The position numbers and the translations under genes were made by a program. Under the pieces are notes generated by a model, which did no database searches, was not told where the DNA came from, and saw only the letters and a program-made list of their open reading frames with translations. Positions 28,795 to 41,553 of a stretch of DNA of 64,000 nucleotides are shown here, in pieces; within the stretch, counting starts at the first letter, position 1, and each line of letters starts with the position of its first letter. Source of the DNA: Microglena sp. YARC (lineage: Eukaryota; Chlorophyta; Chlorophyceae; Chlamydomonadales; Chlamydomonadaceae); the NCBI GenBank assembly GCA_022414725.1, contig CM039462.1:1226898-1290897 (forward strand), written 5' to 3'.

Positions 28795-29640
28795 TATGAC
28801 GCAGGCTATGAAATTGGTTGCGTCTCAGGAAGGAGACTATACAATTGGTTCCGTTTCAGGAAGGAGAGCTGGGGGTCCTCCTGAACAACCCTGGTCCACC
28901 CCTTTCCATATTGTCGGGGTTGGGGATTTGGTGTGAGCCAGGGCTGGTATCATTTCCTGAACTGCCGTCTTCCTCACTACTCTCTTCACTACTGCTAGAA
29001 GGGTTGGGGCTGGGTTGTTCTTGCCTGTAAAGAGCATTAGCCGCATGCACCGGAGGTGACCCATGTGCCTGGAAGGTACCTACGTGAGGTGCCCCTATAA
29101 GGGTTACCACCTGCTGAATTACTCTCCTGCAGAGTCGTAAGGTGTGGATTCTTCCCACTCGACTAGTCCCCTTGTGGGATGGGATGGGTTACAAAGCCTG
29201 TGCATTGTGACCGTGTTGCGTTTCTGTGACCAAGTGCTTGCATTATGGGGGCAAGTGTTACGTTTGCCATCTGACCGTCTACATGTGTCACGCTATCCGC
29301 CCTAGCGTTGTGTCTCCTTGTCTCCGCCTCCATCGACCATGGCAGGGAGCTTGTTTGCCGTGGTCAAAAGCGGTAGTGGTGAATGTTCGTTTGGACGAGG
29401 GTCGGTATCTCCCACCGCCCCTAAGTGCGCCTACTCTTTTGTAGGAGTGGAACTGAATCCTTGGTGCCCCTGGTTGGTGTAGGGAGACTTAAAAACAAGC
29501 GGACTATGGTACATGTACTGCTCCTGTGTTCAATAGCCTCAATGCTGCTTGGTTGATGGAGGCCAAATAGAGGCTTGAACTTTAACTTTGTTACAGAGCT
29601 TCAGCCAGCAATTTGGCTGCTCGCCGTCTTCGGCAGTAAA
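28795..29640 (+). mobile_element. dispersed element, plus copy with conserved ends
   Basis: The left part (28807-28885, with ctgggggtcctcctgaa) and the right part (29577-29640, with cagccagcaatttggctgc and the hairpin gccgtcttcggc) both reappear, adjoining each other, in inverted orientation at 31941-32058. The two copies appear to be the same element, one with a ~700-bp interior and one without. Termini and superfamily are not resolved. Confidence 0.55.
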
Positions 29641-29989
29641 CAAAATTATGTTTGGGTCTGCTACCCGACTTGGGTCTGTTACCCGATTACCTTTGTCCCT
29701 CCTTCGTGGGCTTCTGTAGGCGTTCTGCTTAAGTGTGCTGAATGCACTAGTCAACACCCTATGCTGTGGGGGTACCACACATGGCTGTCCTGCACCTACT
29801 CCATTTAGGGCATTTTTTCTGTTGCAGTACAAATCCACTGCCAGGGCTGCCCCCTGGGCTGCTCCTGCCTTGCAGCTACCAGGGCAGTTACTCTGTGTCC
29901 GAGAGCCTCACAATTTGAATCTCTCATGGTTCAGGGTTCAATCCACCCCTTCATTCACTCACTGACTCACTGGGTCTCACTCAGGGTAC

Positions 29990-30135
29990 TTCCAAGCACG
30001 CACTTTTGCGCGCTGCGCGTTTCGCGCAGTTGTTTGCACCTCCCTGTGGACACAGCAAGCAAATTTTGCGTTTTTTTGCACTACAAAGCGAAGTTTTTTT
30101 GTTTTCAAGTGCGCTAAAGCGCTGTCCAATTTGGT
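29990..30135 (-). mobile_element. GCGC-rich short element (family C), copy 1
   Basis: Reverse-complement matches to the copies at 32610 and 45178: agcgcttt, tgcgcgaaacgcgcag and the accctg end. Decayed. Confidence 0.5.
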
Positions 30136-30219
30136 CAATGGATGTACCCTGGTCTCACTCTAAAGGCAAGAAAGAAATCGCAGAGTTAGTCAAAAGAGCA
30201 GAGCGCAATGGTAGTCAAA

Positions 30220-30400
30220 ACAAGTCCTATGCACGGACAAGTTCTATGGCAAAACATTGGCGGATAGTGTTCGCAACGGAGCGACAGGTGACAGCGGAAG
30301 CGAGTTAGTTACGAGACCGTTGGCTGACGTGTCAAGACACACGTACAAATGGGTAACCCTGACGGCTCCCGCCCCCTTGAAGAGGGGGCTCCGCCAAAAA
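30220..30400 (+). mobile_element. ~200-bp dispersed element (family B), copy 1
   Basis: Shares with four other copies the start caagtcctatgca, the middle gagttagttacgagaccg and ttggctgacgtgtca, and the end cccccttgaagagggggctc followed by cgccaaaaa. No coding capacity and no terminal inverted repeats; the end forms a CCCCCTT/AGAGGGGG hairpin. Confidence 0.8.
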
Positions 30401-31249
30401 CAGCGCGTTTCGCGCAGTCGGGATCAAAAATGTGCCGGGTAGTACCCTGCTCCGGAATACCGTATGTGGTAGTGACTGAAAGATGGAAACTGTTGTTAGT
30501 AATCATGTCACTAAATATGTTCGTGAGATAGGGCTGATTCGGAGGATGCCACGCAGGATTTTACATTATTTTTAAGCTAGCGCTGGGCTGCTCGCCGTCT
30601 TCCATTTCCAATTCCCCCTTTGCGATCCGTTGCTATCACAGAAACTAGGGAGCATACTATGCGGATTGGACGTTTTTAAGACTTGTATATAAATAAAGAG
30701 ATCGGAATAATCAAGTCCTATTCTCCAATCATTGTTTCTTGTAGTACAGCACCAAGTCATCAGATACGCCCTAGAGATGAAAGTTCGGGATCCCAAGAAA
30801 GAAGTAATGATGTGTACTACACTTGGATGTCCTCCTCATGGGATGAGAGTGGTACACCTGAGATGACCAATTATGTCATCCGATATCTATTTCACAAGGT
30901 AATGCGTAGTATACTAATATGCTAGTATGTCTAGGTTTATAACTTCCTCCCACTACCTGAAAGTGGAAACTGATAGATAGAAACGCCAAATTGCTCCTTG
31001 GAAGGATCGAGTGCGTCACTTATCAACTTATGTGATTCTGGAACCGTTCAAGATAAACACCATGTAATATTTGAATATACTGACGAAGCCTGTGTAACAG
31101 CTCAGATGCAACGGCTGATGTGATGTGAATTTGTTAGGTGTTTAATAGCTATCTCGAATAAAGGTTAGGATAAGGTTTAGATTGGGAGGTATGCTAAATA
31201 GGAAAACTATATGCCTTCAAATCTTCAATAGGTAGAATGTACATATAGA

Positions 31250-31422
31250 TAGGGATAGGCAATATGATATCATATGATATCATGTCATCATACGATATCA
31301 TATAATGCCGGCGGTCTGACTAGGTAAATTTGGCCTGGGGCATCATATCATATGATTATTGCATGATATCATATGATATCATACTCGTCTTTGGTCAGCA
31401 TCATATGATTTGCCGTTCCCTA
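31250..31422. mobile_element. hAT-like MITE, 173 bp
   Basis: Ends tagggataggca and tgccgttcccta, flanked by the 8-bp direct repeat catataga (31242-31249 and 31423-31430). The interior is rich in catatgatatcatatg palindromes. Confidence 0.85.
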
Positions 31423-31940
31423 CATATAGAGGGGGTGTAGAAAACTCTCGTTTGGCTCGTCAGTACGGTAGTAGTGATAATGATGGCCGGTAGCAGAGTT
31501 CGCTAGTGTTCTATGGCAGCCGGAGGCGTGCTTGTGAGCGAGAAGCGGTACATAGTGAGGTACCGCCTCTCCGTGGATCCGTGGGTCCTTGGAACCATAG
31601 GTATGACTGTACCTATGGGTCCTGATAACGGTAAGAATCCCTTATAGGGTTCCAAAACGTTACAGCCTGACTGAATTCGAGAAGAAAGTATCAGAACCTG
31701 ATTTCCCAATCCGAGAGTTAAATGATTTCACTACATTACCTGGTGTGCAATCCAGAAGTTGAAGGTCGAGCGAAGCTTCCTCTGTTCATCCATGAATGCA
31801 TATAGAGATTGGATCAAGTCTTTTTTGATACAGTAGGTATGATAACATTTTGTACTATTTTTATCGTTCAGAAGAAAGGAGAAAAAATGGAAAACTGTAG
31901 AAAAAGTGTTTGTTCGCGTTTACATTTTCCTAGCATTTAT

Positions 31941-32100
31941 TTTACTGCCGAGGTCGGCGAGCAGCCAAATTGCTGGCTGAAGCTGTGTAACCGAGTTCAA
32001 GTTCTTCAGGAAGACCCCCAGCTCTGCTTCCTGAGACGCAACCGATTTTGAAGCCCGCGCCCTAAGACGCAACCAACCCAAAGCCTGCGACGCAACAGAC
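31941..32100 (-). mobile_element. dispersed element, internally deleted inverted copy
   Basis: The reverse complement starts with the gcgtctcaggaag block and continues directly into the cagccagcaatttggctgc block and hairpin. It is the short counterpart of 28795-29640. Confidence 0.55.
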
Positions 32101-32109
32101 CACTCAATT

Positions 32110-33650
32110 GTTGTGTCTGCGACAGAGGACGCAGCGTCCTAAACAACCTTCGTTAACACCAACAGATGTAAGAAGTACAAGGGTTAAGGTTTCTCTCACA
32201 TCGGACTATCAGAGACCTAATCTCAGAAACGTTGTTTGTGGTTTGTTTCTGAAGAAGGAAGCAAAACAGTGAGGACAGTCGGTCAGAAAGGATGCTCTGA
32301 TGGAAGTACATGGATACATATTTAGGATAAGCTCCTACTTAGGATGTATGTACTCCGTGAGCGTACATACCGGATGAGTACTCTCATCACCCAGAACCCT
32401 AAACATTTGAATTTACCACACCATTTGTCCACACCCAATCAACGGGGGTGTCAGCATGTGAACAACTCCGACATTGGCTCCTCCAAAGCACTTTCTCCTC
32501 CGATGCACACACACTCCAATGCACTCATATACACATGTAAGCAAGGTAAAGGTAAACACAAGGTACACACACCAAGGTATGAGCGCAATTGAAAGTCAGC
32601 ATGAGGGTATTACATTTTGCCATTTTGGGTTGCGCTTTTGACGTAACTGTCTCCTTATGGGTTGCGCTTACGACTCAACAGAAAACAGAAATGTGCGCTA
32701 CGCCCAGAGGGGGTTTAAAAATTGCGTCAATCGCACAGTCTGGCAACACAACCTCACGCAATAACAAGCTTCTTGTAGTACCCTGGTCAGCATGTCCTCT
32801 AAACTTCACGAACACAGCCATGTGGCATGCTCGCTTGTCAGGCCCGTTGTTGGGCATGTGTTTGGCCACTCCTCCAACAACACTGTCAACGTCAACAATA
32901 TATTTTCGGAATAGAACAAAACCAGAAGCCCAAGTGGCTTAGCGAGTCGATTGTTGACACCCATCGACCTTGTCACCATACCATTAGATAAAAACACAGC
33001 AGCCTAGCCACATGATACTAGGTCAATTGGCAACTGCTTCACGTGACGTCGTCACCAGACTAATGGGTCAAAACACTGCAACCACGTATACTCGAACCAC
33101 GCATGGTACATAATGGCTGGGTCAAGTGGCCATTGCTTCACAAGACCATTGGGTTCCATGGCCACTTAGTCCCATGACCACATTTGAAGTCCCGTAGGAC
33201 ACCTGGAAAAATGTAATCATCATCATAACATGAAATGGCCACTGTTAAGATTTCGTGATAACAACCAAGCCTGTCTACATTCACACCACCATAACGTCAA
33301 AACCTTGGCACACCTCCTCTAAAACCCACACTTCGCGAGCAACTCGAAGTGTGTGTTTACGCCTTATTCACTCCCACATCTTGGGCTGTTTAGGTTCACT
33401 TCCCGCCTAACGCGACACTCAACCCTAAACCCGTCCCAGGTACACTTCCCTCCTACAAAGCCACAAACAAAGTCAAAGGTTAGGCAAATCCCACTAGTTC
33501 ACTTTGGTCCCTTTCGCATACCCCCTAAATATAAAGCACACACACACTATAGGAACCCACCTAGCTACAGCAACCTTGTCCAGTAGGTCACTAGCAATGC
33601 AGCTAGGAGTGCTGAGCTAGCAAGGGTTAAAAAAGGCAAGGACGCACATA
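32110..33650. other. gene-free region
   Basis: Contains one family C element (32610-32800); I see no gene, RNA or clear repeat in the rest. Confidence 0.4.
32610..32800 (+). mobile_element. GCGC-rich short element (family C), copy 2
   Basis: Matches 45270-45470 along its length: tacattttg, gcgctacgcccagagggggt and tagtaccctg. Confidence 0.6.
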
Positions 33651-33659
33651 ACTCACAAA

Positions 33660-34015
33660 AATTGAAGGACCATGACCCTTCATCAAGGTTTGTCAACTCA
33701 CATTCCACAAGAGATGCACTACATACAAGTGCACACACACACACCAACACACACACAAGTGACCCTCCATCAAGGTTTGTTAACTCACATCCCACACTAC
33801 ATGCACTGCTTACAAATGCACACACACACCAACACACACACAGGAGACCCTCCATCAAGGTCTGTCAACTCACACCCCACATTAGATGCACTACATACAA
33901 GTGCACACACAGGCACCAACACACACACAGGTGACCCTCTATCAAGGTTTGTCAACTCACACCCCACACTACACGCACTACTTACAAATGCACACACACA
34001 CCAGCACAAACATAG
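33660..34015. repeat. ~85-bp tandem repeat, 4 copies
   Basis: The unit has gaccctccatcaaggtttgt and a CACACACCAACACACA core. Confidence 0.9.
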
Positions 34016-34449
34016 GTAAAACACCAAATGTGCCTCATATCTCAGCCTGCCTACTCTATGGCATGTGCGCAACCCAGGGGGAATAGTTCCCTAACCGCAA
34101 CTACTAGCTTACAATCTACTTCCAGGCACATCTCTGGGTCACGCCCCAGCTCACACACTGGCCCGGGAAATAGATTAGAATCAGCATGCATAAACCTGAG
34201 CCCTACGCAACACATGGCGCCATACAACGGAGCATGACTTAAATTCAAGTGCTACCAGTAAACTACATAATGCAAGTAGGCCCGTGTAAGAGCAAGTGCT
34301 ACACAAACTCATTATAATGAAATCATGCCCGTGTAAGAGCACGTGCTGCCTGTGCTCTAAATAAGCAAAGTAGGCCAGTCCTTTACCTGCCCTCTTACCC
34401 GTTTCGCAACGGCTGGCCCAACTTCCCGCTACCTATTTCTGCACTCTAC

Positions 34450-35035
34450 CCCAAGAGTTCGAAGTAGGTCAAGCTGTAAAAGAGCAAGCCACTAAGGCAT
34501 GGTGTACAAGCACACCCTATTTGCTCTACATTAGCAAAGTAGGCCCGGGCTCAAAAAGAGCAAGTCCCTAGGGCATGGTGTACAATCACACCCTATTTGC
34601 TTTACAATAGCTAAGTAGGCCCGGGCTCAAAAAGAGCAAGTCCCTAGGGCATGGCGTACTAGCACACCTTATTTGCTCTACATTAGCAAAGTAGGCCCGG
34701 GCTCAAAAATAGCAAGTCCCTAGGGCATGGCGTACTAGCACACCTTATTTGCTCTACATTAGCAAAGTAGGCCCGGGCTCAAAAAGAGCAAGTCCCTAGG
34801 GCATGGTGTACAATCACACCCTATTTGCTCTACATTAGCAAAGTAGACCGAGCTGTAAAAGAGCAAGTCACTAGGGCATGGTGTACAAGCACACCTTATT
34901 TGCTCTACATTAGCAAAGTAGGCCGAGCTGTAAAAGAGCAAGTAACTAGGGCATGGTGTACAAGCACACCCTATTTGCTCTACATTAGCAAAGTAGGTCC
35001 AGGCTCAAAAAGAGCAAGTCACTAGGGGCATGGAG
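34450..35035. repeat. ~75-90-bp tandem repeat, about 8 copies
   Basis: The unit has core ctacattagcaaagtaggcc and gagcaagtccctagggcatg. Related single units lie at 34280-34400 and 35025-35240. Confidence 0.9.
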
Positions 35036-36179
35036 TTCAGGCCCACCCTGCCGCTAAGTTGATCCCAAAGGATGTAGGACTATGTAGAACATGTATTGAA
35101 AAATATTGGACATCTAGACCGGGGACCTCCAATAGGGACATGATGGAGTACAAGCCCACCCCCCGGGCGAAGGATGTAGGACTAGGATGTGGGACTCCAT
35201 TACTGTAAACGTTCGTAGGGGCATGGAGTACAAACCCACCCTCTTGCCGAGGTGGCCCCAAAGGAGGCTCCGAAACCAAGTGTACAACCCGACATGTGGA
35301 GGGGGAAACATGGAAACAGATTGGGATAAGTACCAATTAAGACTTTTTGTCTACTCATCCAGTCTCCCCCACCAACGGACCTTTTGAAGCTCGCACACTT
35401 GTACAACTACCCGACCTGACTGTTGTGATGGGATAGCTCTCATGTTAGCCTCCCCATCACGCTGCATAGGCGGACTGTCTTGATGGGCATTCTCTTGTTA
35501 ATGAACTACCCGAACCTTTCTATTCTAGGGGCTCTAGAAGTCAAGAGGCATAATGACAAAAGGCCTCTTTTTCCACTCATGTATCGACCAGGGCCAGGAC
35601 AACTCTTTAAATTATCTAACTCGCTTAGTTAGCTCCCCGGTTCTCAGCAGGCATCGCTTAGGGAGACTTGGAATTGGAAGATGGTGAGCAACCCAGAGTT
35701 GGCTGGAAAACATTGATTCCAATCTTGACTCTCGAAAAGGGTTTTCATACAACCCATATTCACTCCGCATGCAGTGGTGAGCACCCTGTAGGCTGATAGG
35801 CCATCGTCTTCATGCGCCGCTCACCATGCAAGCTTAAATGACATCGTCTTATGTTAGGCTTCACGGACAAAACGCCTAGAACCCTCGATGATAGCAAACT
35901 CTGGTAGGCCGAGAGATATGAAGTTTTCACATCTCAAACCAGGCCTTCCTATCCTATAAATAATAGTTCCATGTAGTAGGTTGTCACGGGTTTAGCGCGT
36001 GCCCGGCGCGCGTTCAGTCCCTTTTGGCCCAGGCAGTTGGGCTTTTGGTTTCAGATCTTGCTGACCTGTCGCCCAGGTGGCAGCAAGTCTCGGATCTCGA
36101 TTTTCCGAGACCTGTCGCTGACGTGGCCACGGGGGTCTTCCCGTCGGTACGACGGGCTCAGATGCTAGTCTAGATAATA

Positions 36180-36935
36180 GCTGAAGTATCAAAGAGACAA
36201 CACTAAGGACGCCTAAGGGATGCAAAGATTCCACACCTCAAACCACACTTTACACACTATGGATGATAGCTTAAGACTCAAGGAGATTACTCTCTCACAC
36301 ATGGCTTAAAGGTATATGAAAATGAGTAAGTCTCAAGGAGACTACACTCAGGAGGCCTGAGGGACGTGAAGATTCCACACCTCAAACCACACATGGCGCA
36401 CTCTGGATGATAGCTGAAGAAGCAAGGAGATAGCACTCTCATGGTCTAAGGGGCGTGAAGATTCCACACCTTGCACTCTAGATAATAGGCTCAAGGAGAT
36501 AACTCCCTCATACGTGGCCTGAGGGATGCAAAGATTCCACACCTCAAACCACACTTAGCACGCTATGGATGATAGCTTAAGACTCAAGGAGATTACTCTC
36601 TCATAGATGATCTAAGGGGTGTGAAGATTCCACACCCTAAACCACTCCTTACACTCCAGATAATAGTCAAAGCCTCAAGAAGACAACTCTCTCATAGATG
36701 ACTTAAGGGATGCGAAGATTCCACACCTCAAACCACACCTTGTACTCTGGCTAACAACTAAGCCTCAAGGAGATAACTCTCCCATAGATGACCAAAGGGA
36801 TGTGGAGATTTTATGCCTTAAGACACACCTTGCACACTAGATAATAGTCAAAGCCTCAAGTAGATAACTCTATCATAGATGACCAAGGGGATGTGAAGAT
36901 TACACACCTCAAACCACACTTCTTACCTTGGATGG
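36180..36935. repeat. ~90-125-bp tandem repeat, about 8 copies
   Basis: The unit has gtgaagattccacacctcaa and ggagataactctctcatag. A degenerate start may extend left to 35870. Confidence 0.85.
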
Positions 36936-37059
36936 TTTATCAAGCTTAGGCAGACATGGCTTCAAAGAGAGAGCACTTTGAAGTCACACCACCTCTATCT
37001 CTCTCAGGTTCCTTTGCCAGCCATTCAAACTGTGTACTGACTAGGGAAGGCGCCCTTAT

Positions 37060-37510
37060 CGTAATCGCATGCATGCATTGTACTAGTCAAAGCGCTGCTC
37101 ATGCCACATACATGCGTTATACTTGCCAAAGCGTTGCTCATGCCACATGGATAACTCAAATGTGTGCATTCAATTTTTCAATGCGTTGTTAATGCCGGCA
37201 TGTATGAATCACATGTGAGCTTTCTTTTTGGCGCAGCCCCCTCTTCAAGGGGGCGGGAGCCCCCATGTTCACCCATTTGTCCGTTTGACCGAAAAACTTG
37301 AAGCCCGACACGTCAGCCAACGGTCGCGTAACTAACTCGCTTTGGCCAGCTCCATCGTTGCCACCTTTCATTCCGTTGCCATCACACTCCGCCAAATTTG
37401 CATTGCTTGCGACGCTGCATAGGACTTCTCTCAATGCGTTGATCATGCCCACATGGATTTATCAGATGCGGGCATTATATTTATCAATGTGCTGCTCGCG
37501 GCAGCATGCA
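37060..37510. repeat. ~50-bp tandem repeat interrupted by a family B element
   Basis: Units with agcgttgctcatgccacat occur left of 37205 and resume right of 37430, so the family B copy at 37225 inserted into an existing array. Confidence 0.75.
37225..37428 (-). mobile_element. ~200-bp dispersed element (family B), copy 2
   Basis: Reverse-complement copy with tttttggcgcagccccctct, acacgtcagccaacgg and the gcttgcgacgctgca end. Confidence 0.85.
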
Positions 37511-38571
37511 TGAAACACATGCATATGTTCTTGTCGTCAATGCTCTGTGCATACATGTTATGTGAAGTACAATGCTCTGCATGAACTTGGGCAGCCATTT
37601 GAGGAGACTAACCAGACCAACGCGTTTGATTGGACCTGAAGGGCACAACCTAGTTCCTTGGCAGATCATTCACTCATTTCAATCATATTTCTTTGGTGGC
37701 CTCAGAGTCATCGGCTGCCGCAAGCTTGCTGCAGACAAACCAGCCGTTCACTCGAGGGCGGGTGTCTGCACAGCGTTTCCGGTTCTCGTAACGCAGGGTG
37801 TGCATGTGTGTCAGTGTCTGCAGTTGGAGAAGGGTTTTAGTTAGGGTTCAGTTAGAGTTCAGTTAGATTTCAGTTTCTGCAGTAAGAGATTGACAGTAAG
37901 GGTTAACTTACAGTTCAGTTTATGCATTTATATAGGGGCAGCTTCTGCAGTTTCTGCAGTCAGAGAGGGACAGTGGGCAAAATATGAGAGGCTGGAAAAT
38001 ATTGAAAAGTGTTTGAAGGGGAGCTCATCTTTTCCAGCACCTCTTTTTGAAGCGCTACCCCAGCACTAAACATGGTTGGTGCGGAGGACGCCTTTCAATA
38101 TTTAGTAAAAATCTTGCTTTCTCCAGGCAGTAATACATGAGCACCTGATGAACATATCCATATAATACTAATATACATCGGGTTTGATAAGTTTACGATC
38201 AACAACTTCAGTTTTCAATTTAGCTTATGTCTTCCTAGCATTAATTAATAACAAGATGTAAGAAGTAATAGAGACTAAGACCAGTATATATAAATATATG
38301 CGATCGAAATGAGCTCATCACGCACAAGAACCAAAACTAGGGATGTAAAGTACGATATCGTATGACTAAGATAATCGTACACAGTAAAATATTGATATTC
38401 ATTGGTAACCAGGCCCACAGGAGTCAAACTAGCACCACTGGAGCAGTGATTTTTTTTCAAACGTGAAAGTGGGTTTCTTCTAGCTTTATGGTTTAAGGGC
38501 TCTTCCAGGGACAGCACTTTAGTGCTTTTTATGGATTTTAAACGCTTTTTGTAGCTTTTCAAGTGCATTTT

Positions 38572-38593
38572 AGGGGGGGGGGGGGGGGGGGGT

Positions 38594-38627
<34 letters not shown>
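38572..38627. repeat. interrupted poly-G tract, about 56 bp
   Basis: G-run broken by one T and one A. Length is probably not reliable. Confidence 0.85.
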
Positions 38628-38628
<1 letters not shown>

Positions 38629-38756
38629 GGGAAACCTTTTTTTTATAACTTTTTTATAGCGATAATTTCGATAAAAAGGGGTCAAAACTAGCGATCGCTA
38701 TATATAGCGGTACAAAGAATCCCTGGAGTCAAGGGGGTAGATGGTCCACAACTAAC

Positions 38757-41326
38757 CTTCTTTTTCTCCTTCCACCTTGCCATGGCATCAGCTCGCAGTT
38801 TACGTTTGAGTTCTTGGCTGCCTTCAGCAGCCTTACTCCAGTTCCCCAAGGGAGATGCCTGTATTGTCATGGCTTGATCACTGTGCTCCTGGTTGTACTG
38901 AGAAGACATCACCCCGATCCCAGGGATGTAATCAATTTGCTTCTGGTTGAGCTCAGAGGGCATCGCCCCGCCCCCAGGGAGGTGTGCGCCTCCACTAGCT
39001 GCGGGGGAGCTTGTGCCCCCCTGAGCAACCTGTTGATGCCAGCTAGGCGCACTCAACCTGGGTCCTTGGCCTAGACCCTGGAGTTGCTGCTGGATGAGAA
39101 GCTCCTGGGTAGCCAGAGCCCTGGCTGCAGCGGCCTGCTGCTGCTGTTGCTGGTAATGAAGAGCCACGTCAGCCATCTGCATGGCCAGCATCTGTTGTTG
39201 CTGCTGCAACTGCGCGGAGTAAGCATGCATGGCGTTGAGGAGCAGTTGCGGAGCTAGGGGTGGAACGCCCTGCATGGCGTTGAGTGGGTGTGGTGGCGCT
39301 AGCTGCAGCATGCCTTGCATGGTATTGAGTGGCAGTAGTGGTGGCACGCCCTGCATGGCATTGAGCGGCAGTGGTGGCGCTAGCTGTGGCATGCCCTGCA
39401 TGGCATTGAGCGGCAGTGGTGGCGTTAGCTGCGGCAAGCCCTGCATGGAATTGAGGTGCAGTGGCGGCGCCAACTGCGGCATGCCCTGCATGGCATTGAG
39501 TGCAAGTGGTGGCGCTAGCTGCGGATTGCCCTGCATGGCATTGAGTGCAAGTGGTGGCGCTAGCTGCGGCATGCCCTGCATGGCATTGAGTGCAAGTGGT
39601 GGCGCTAGCTGCGGCATGCCCTGCATGGCATTGAGTGCAAGTGGTGGCGCTAGCTGCGGCATGCCCTGCATGGCATTGAGCGCAAGTGGCGGCGCCAACT
39701 GGGGCATGCCCTGCATGGCATTGAGTGGCAGTGGCGGTGCTAGCTGCGGCATTCCCTGCATGGTATTGAGATGCAGTGACGGCACCAACTGCGGCATGCC
39801 CTGCATGGAATTGAGTGGCAATGGCGGTGCTAGCTGCGGCACACCAAGAGGATGCATTTGAGAGCCCGACATCAGATTCTGGTTCATGAGCCACAGGGGA
39901 GGTTGAGCAGACGACGTTGTGGGCTGTGGCGCTAGTGGGAAGGCGGGCGGCGGATGCACGGGCGCAGTATGATGCGAGGGGGCAGGGGAAGGGCTGGGAG
40001 ATTCCATGTTGGACATGCTCTCTAGCTGCACAGCTGCAGGTAGTGACTGCATGTTATGGTGGGAACCGGGGGTAGAACCAAAGCTCGAACTGTGGGTAGG
40101 ACCCAAGCTTGAGCCTTTGGTGGCATGGCCCAAGCCGTGGGTAGGCCCCAAGCTTGAGCCGAGGGTGGCATGGCCCGAGCCGTGGGTAGGACCCAAGCCC
40201 TCAGCAGGTTGATCCGCCCCAGGGCCACTCGATTGAGCCCCTGCGCCGGAGGGACGTTTAAACAGCCCTGCACCTGAAGTCTGATGGCAGGTCCCTTGCG
40301 CAGTGGTCCCAATGGCTGACCCCTTGGCACCAGAGTTCCCCTGGCTGACCCCCTCCCTCAGCTTCACTGCCCCTTCATTGGGGGGGTCCATGGACTTTGC
40401 AGATGGTAGCGCAGCAATGGCAACGGTTTTGATTGGGCTGGCCATAGGCCACACCTTGGTTACGCTGTTCATAGGCTGCACATTGCTTTGGCTGTTCATA
40501 ACCTGCACCTTGGTTTGGCTGTTCATAGGCTGCACCTTGGTTTGGCTGTTCATAGGCTGCACCTTGATAACCCCCATCTCCAGAAGGGACTTGATGTGGG
40601 GTGGTGATGGACCGTTGCTGTTCACAAGCTGCACCTTGTTTTGGTTGTTCATAGGCTGCACCTTGGTTACCCCCATCTCCAGAGAGGACTTGATGTGGGG
40701 TGGTGATGGACCCTGCTGCTCCTCGCTCTGCTCATGGTGTCTCTTGTTGCTGTTCACAAGCTGCACCTTGGTTTGGCTGTGCATAGGCTGTACATTGGTA
40801 ACCCCCATCTCCAGAAGGGACTTGATGTGGGGTGGTGATGGGCCCTGCTGCTCCTCACTCTGCTCACCGTGTCTGTTGTTGCTGTTCGTAGGCTGTACAT
40901 TGGTAACCCCCATCTCCAGAAGGGACTTGATGTGGGGTGGTGATGGGCCCTGCTGCTCCTCACTCTGCTCACCGTGTCTGTTGTTGCTGTTCGTAGGCTG
41001 TACATTGGTAACCCCCATCTCCAGAAGGGATTTGATGTGGGGTGGTGATGGACCCTGCTGCTCCTTGCTCTGCTCATAGTGTCTCTTGTTGCTAATCTTG
41101 GACGTCAGCTCTTCAGGCCTGCTGCCCTGAGAAGGTACTGGCTTGGACTGGCTGCTGGGACGATCAGCCTCATAGGCGGCGTCTTCAAAGGGCGCCTCAA
41201 CAGACTTCCTCGCTGAGTTGACGCCGGGTGCCTGGACAGACTTGCTCAACTTGACACCGAGCCTACTGAAGTAGCGCTTGTGAAAGGCTGCATGTGTGGC
41301 GTATGGACGCAATGCATGAACAGTGC
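38757..41326 (-). CDS. PRR exon 8 (repeat-rich linker and CCT start)
   Basis: 856 codons after acceptor ttacctgacag, ending AAGAAG|GTTAGT in phase 0. In order: a basic start (HKRYFSRLGVKLSKSVQ); five copies of a ~35-residue unit around EEQQGPSPPHIKSLLEMGV (about 41090-40560); short VQPMNSQTK repeats; a Gly/Ser/Pro-rich part; about twelve copies of a 17-residue unit around LNAMQGMPQLAPPL (39850-39230); a Gln-rich helix (39220-39060); and the CCT-like end ELKRKLRADAMARWKEKKK. The repeats are codon-phased and the frame is intact, so the exon is under coding constraint. If the intron after 38757 is retained, the frame continues 22 codons to a stop. Confidence 0.8.
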
Positions 41327-41522
41327 CTGTCAGGTAATTTTTTGGGGGGGGGGCGGAGGTTGGGTTATGTGGTGGTGAAAGATGTGTGCGTGTGTGTGTG
41401 TGTGGGGGGGCTTGGCAGGGGAAGGTCGGATTATGTGGTGGTGAAAGATGTGTGTGTGTGTGTGTGTGGGGGGGGGGGGGGGCTTGGCAGGGGAAGGTCG
41501 GATTATGTGTGTGGTGAAAGAT

Positions 41523-41553
<31 letters not shown>

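Noticed and set aside
39169..39894. ORFs on both strands in the NAMQG repeat region
   Set aside because: Periodic repeat shadows of PRR exon 8.
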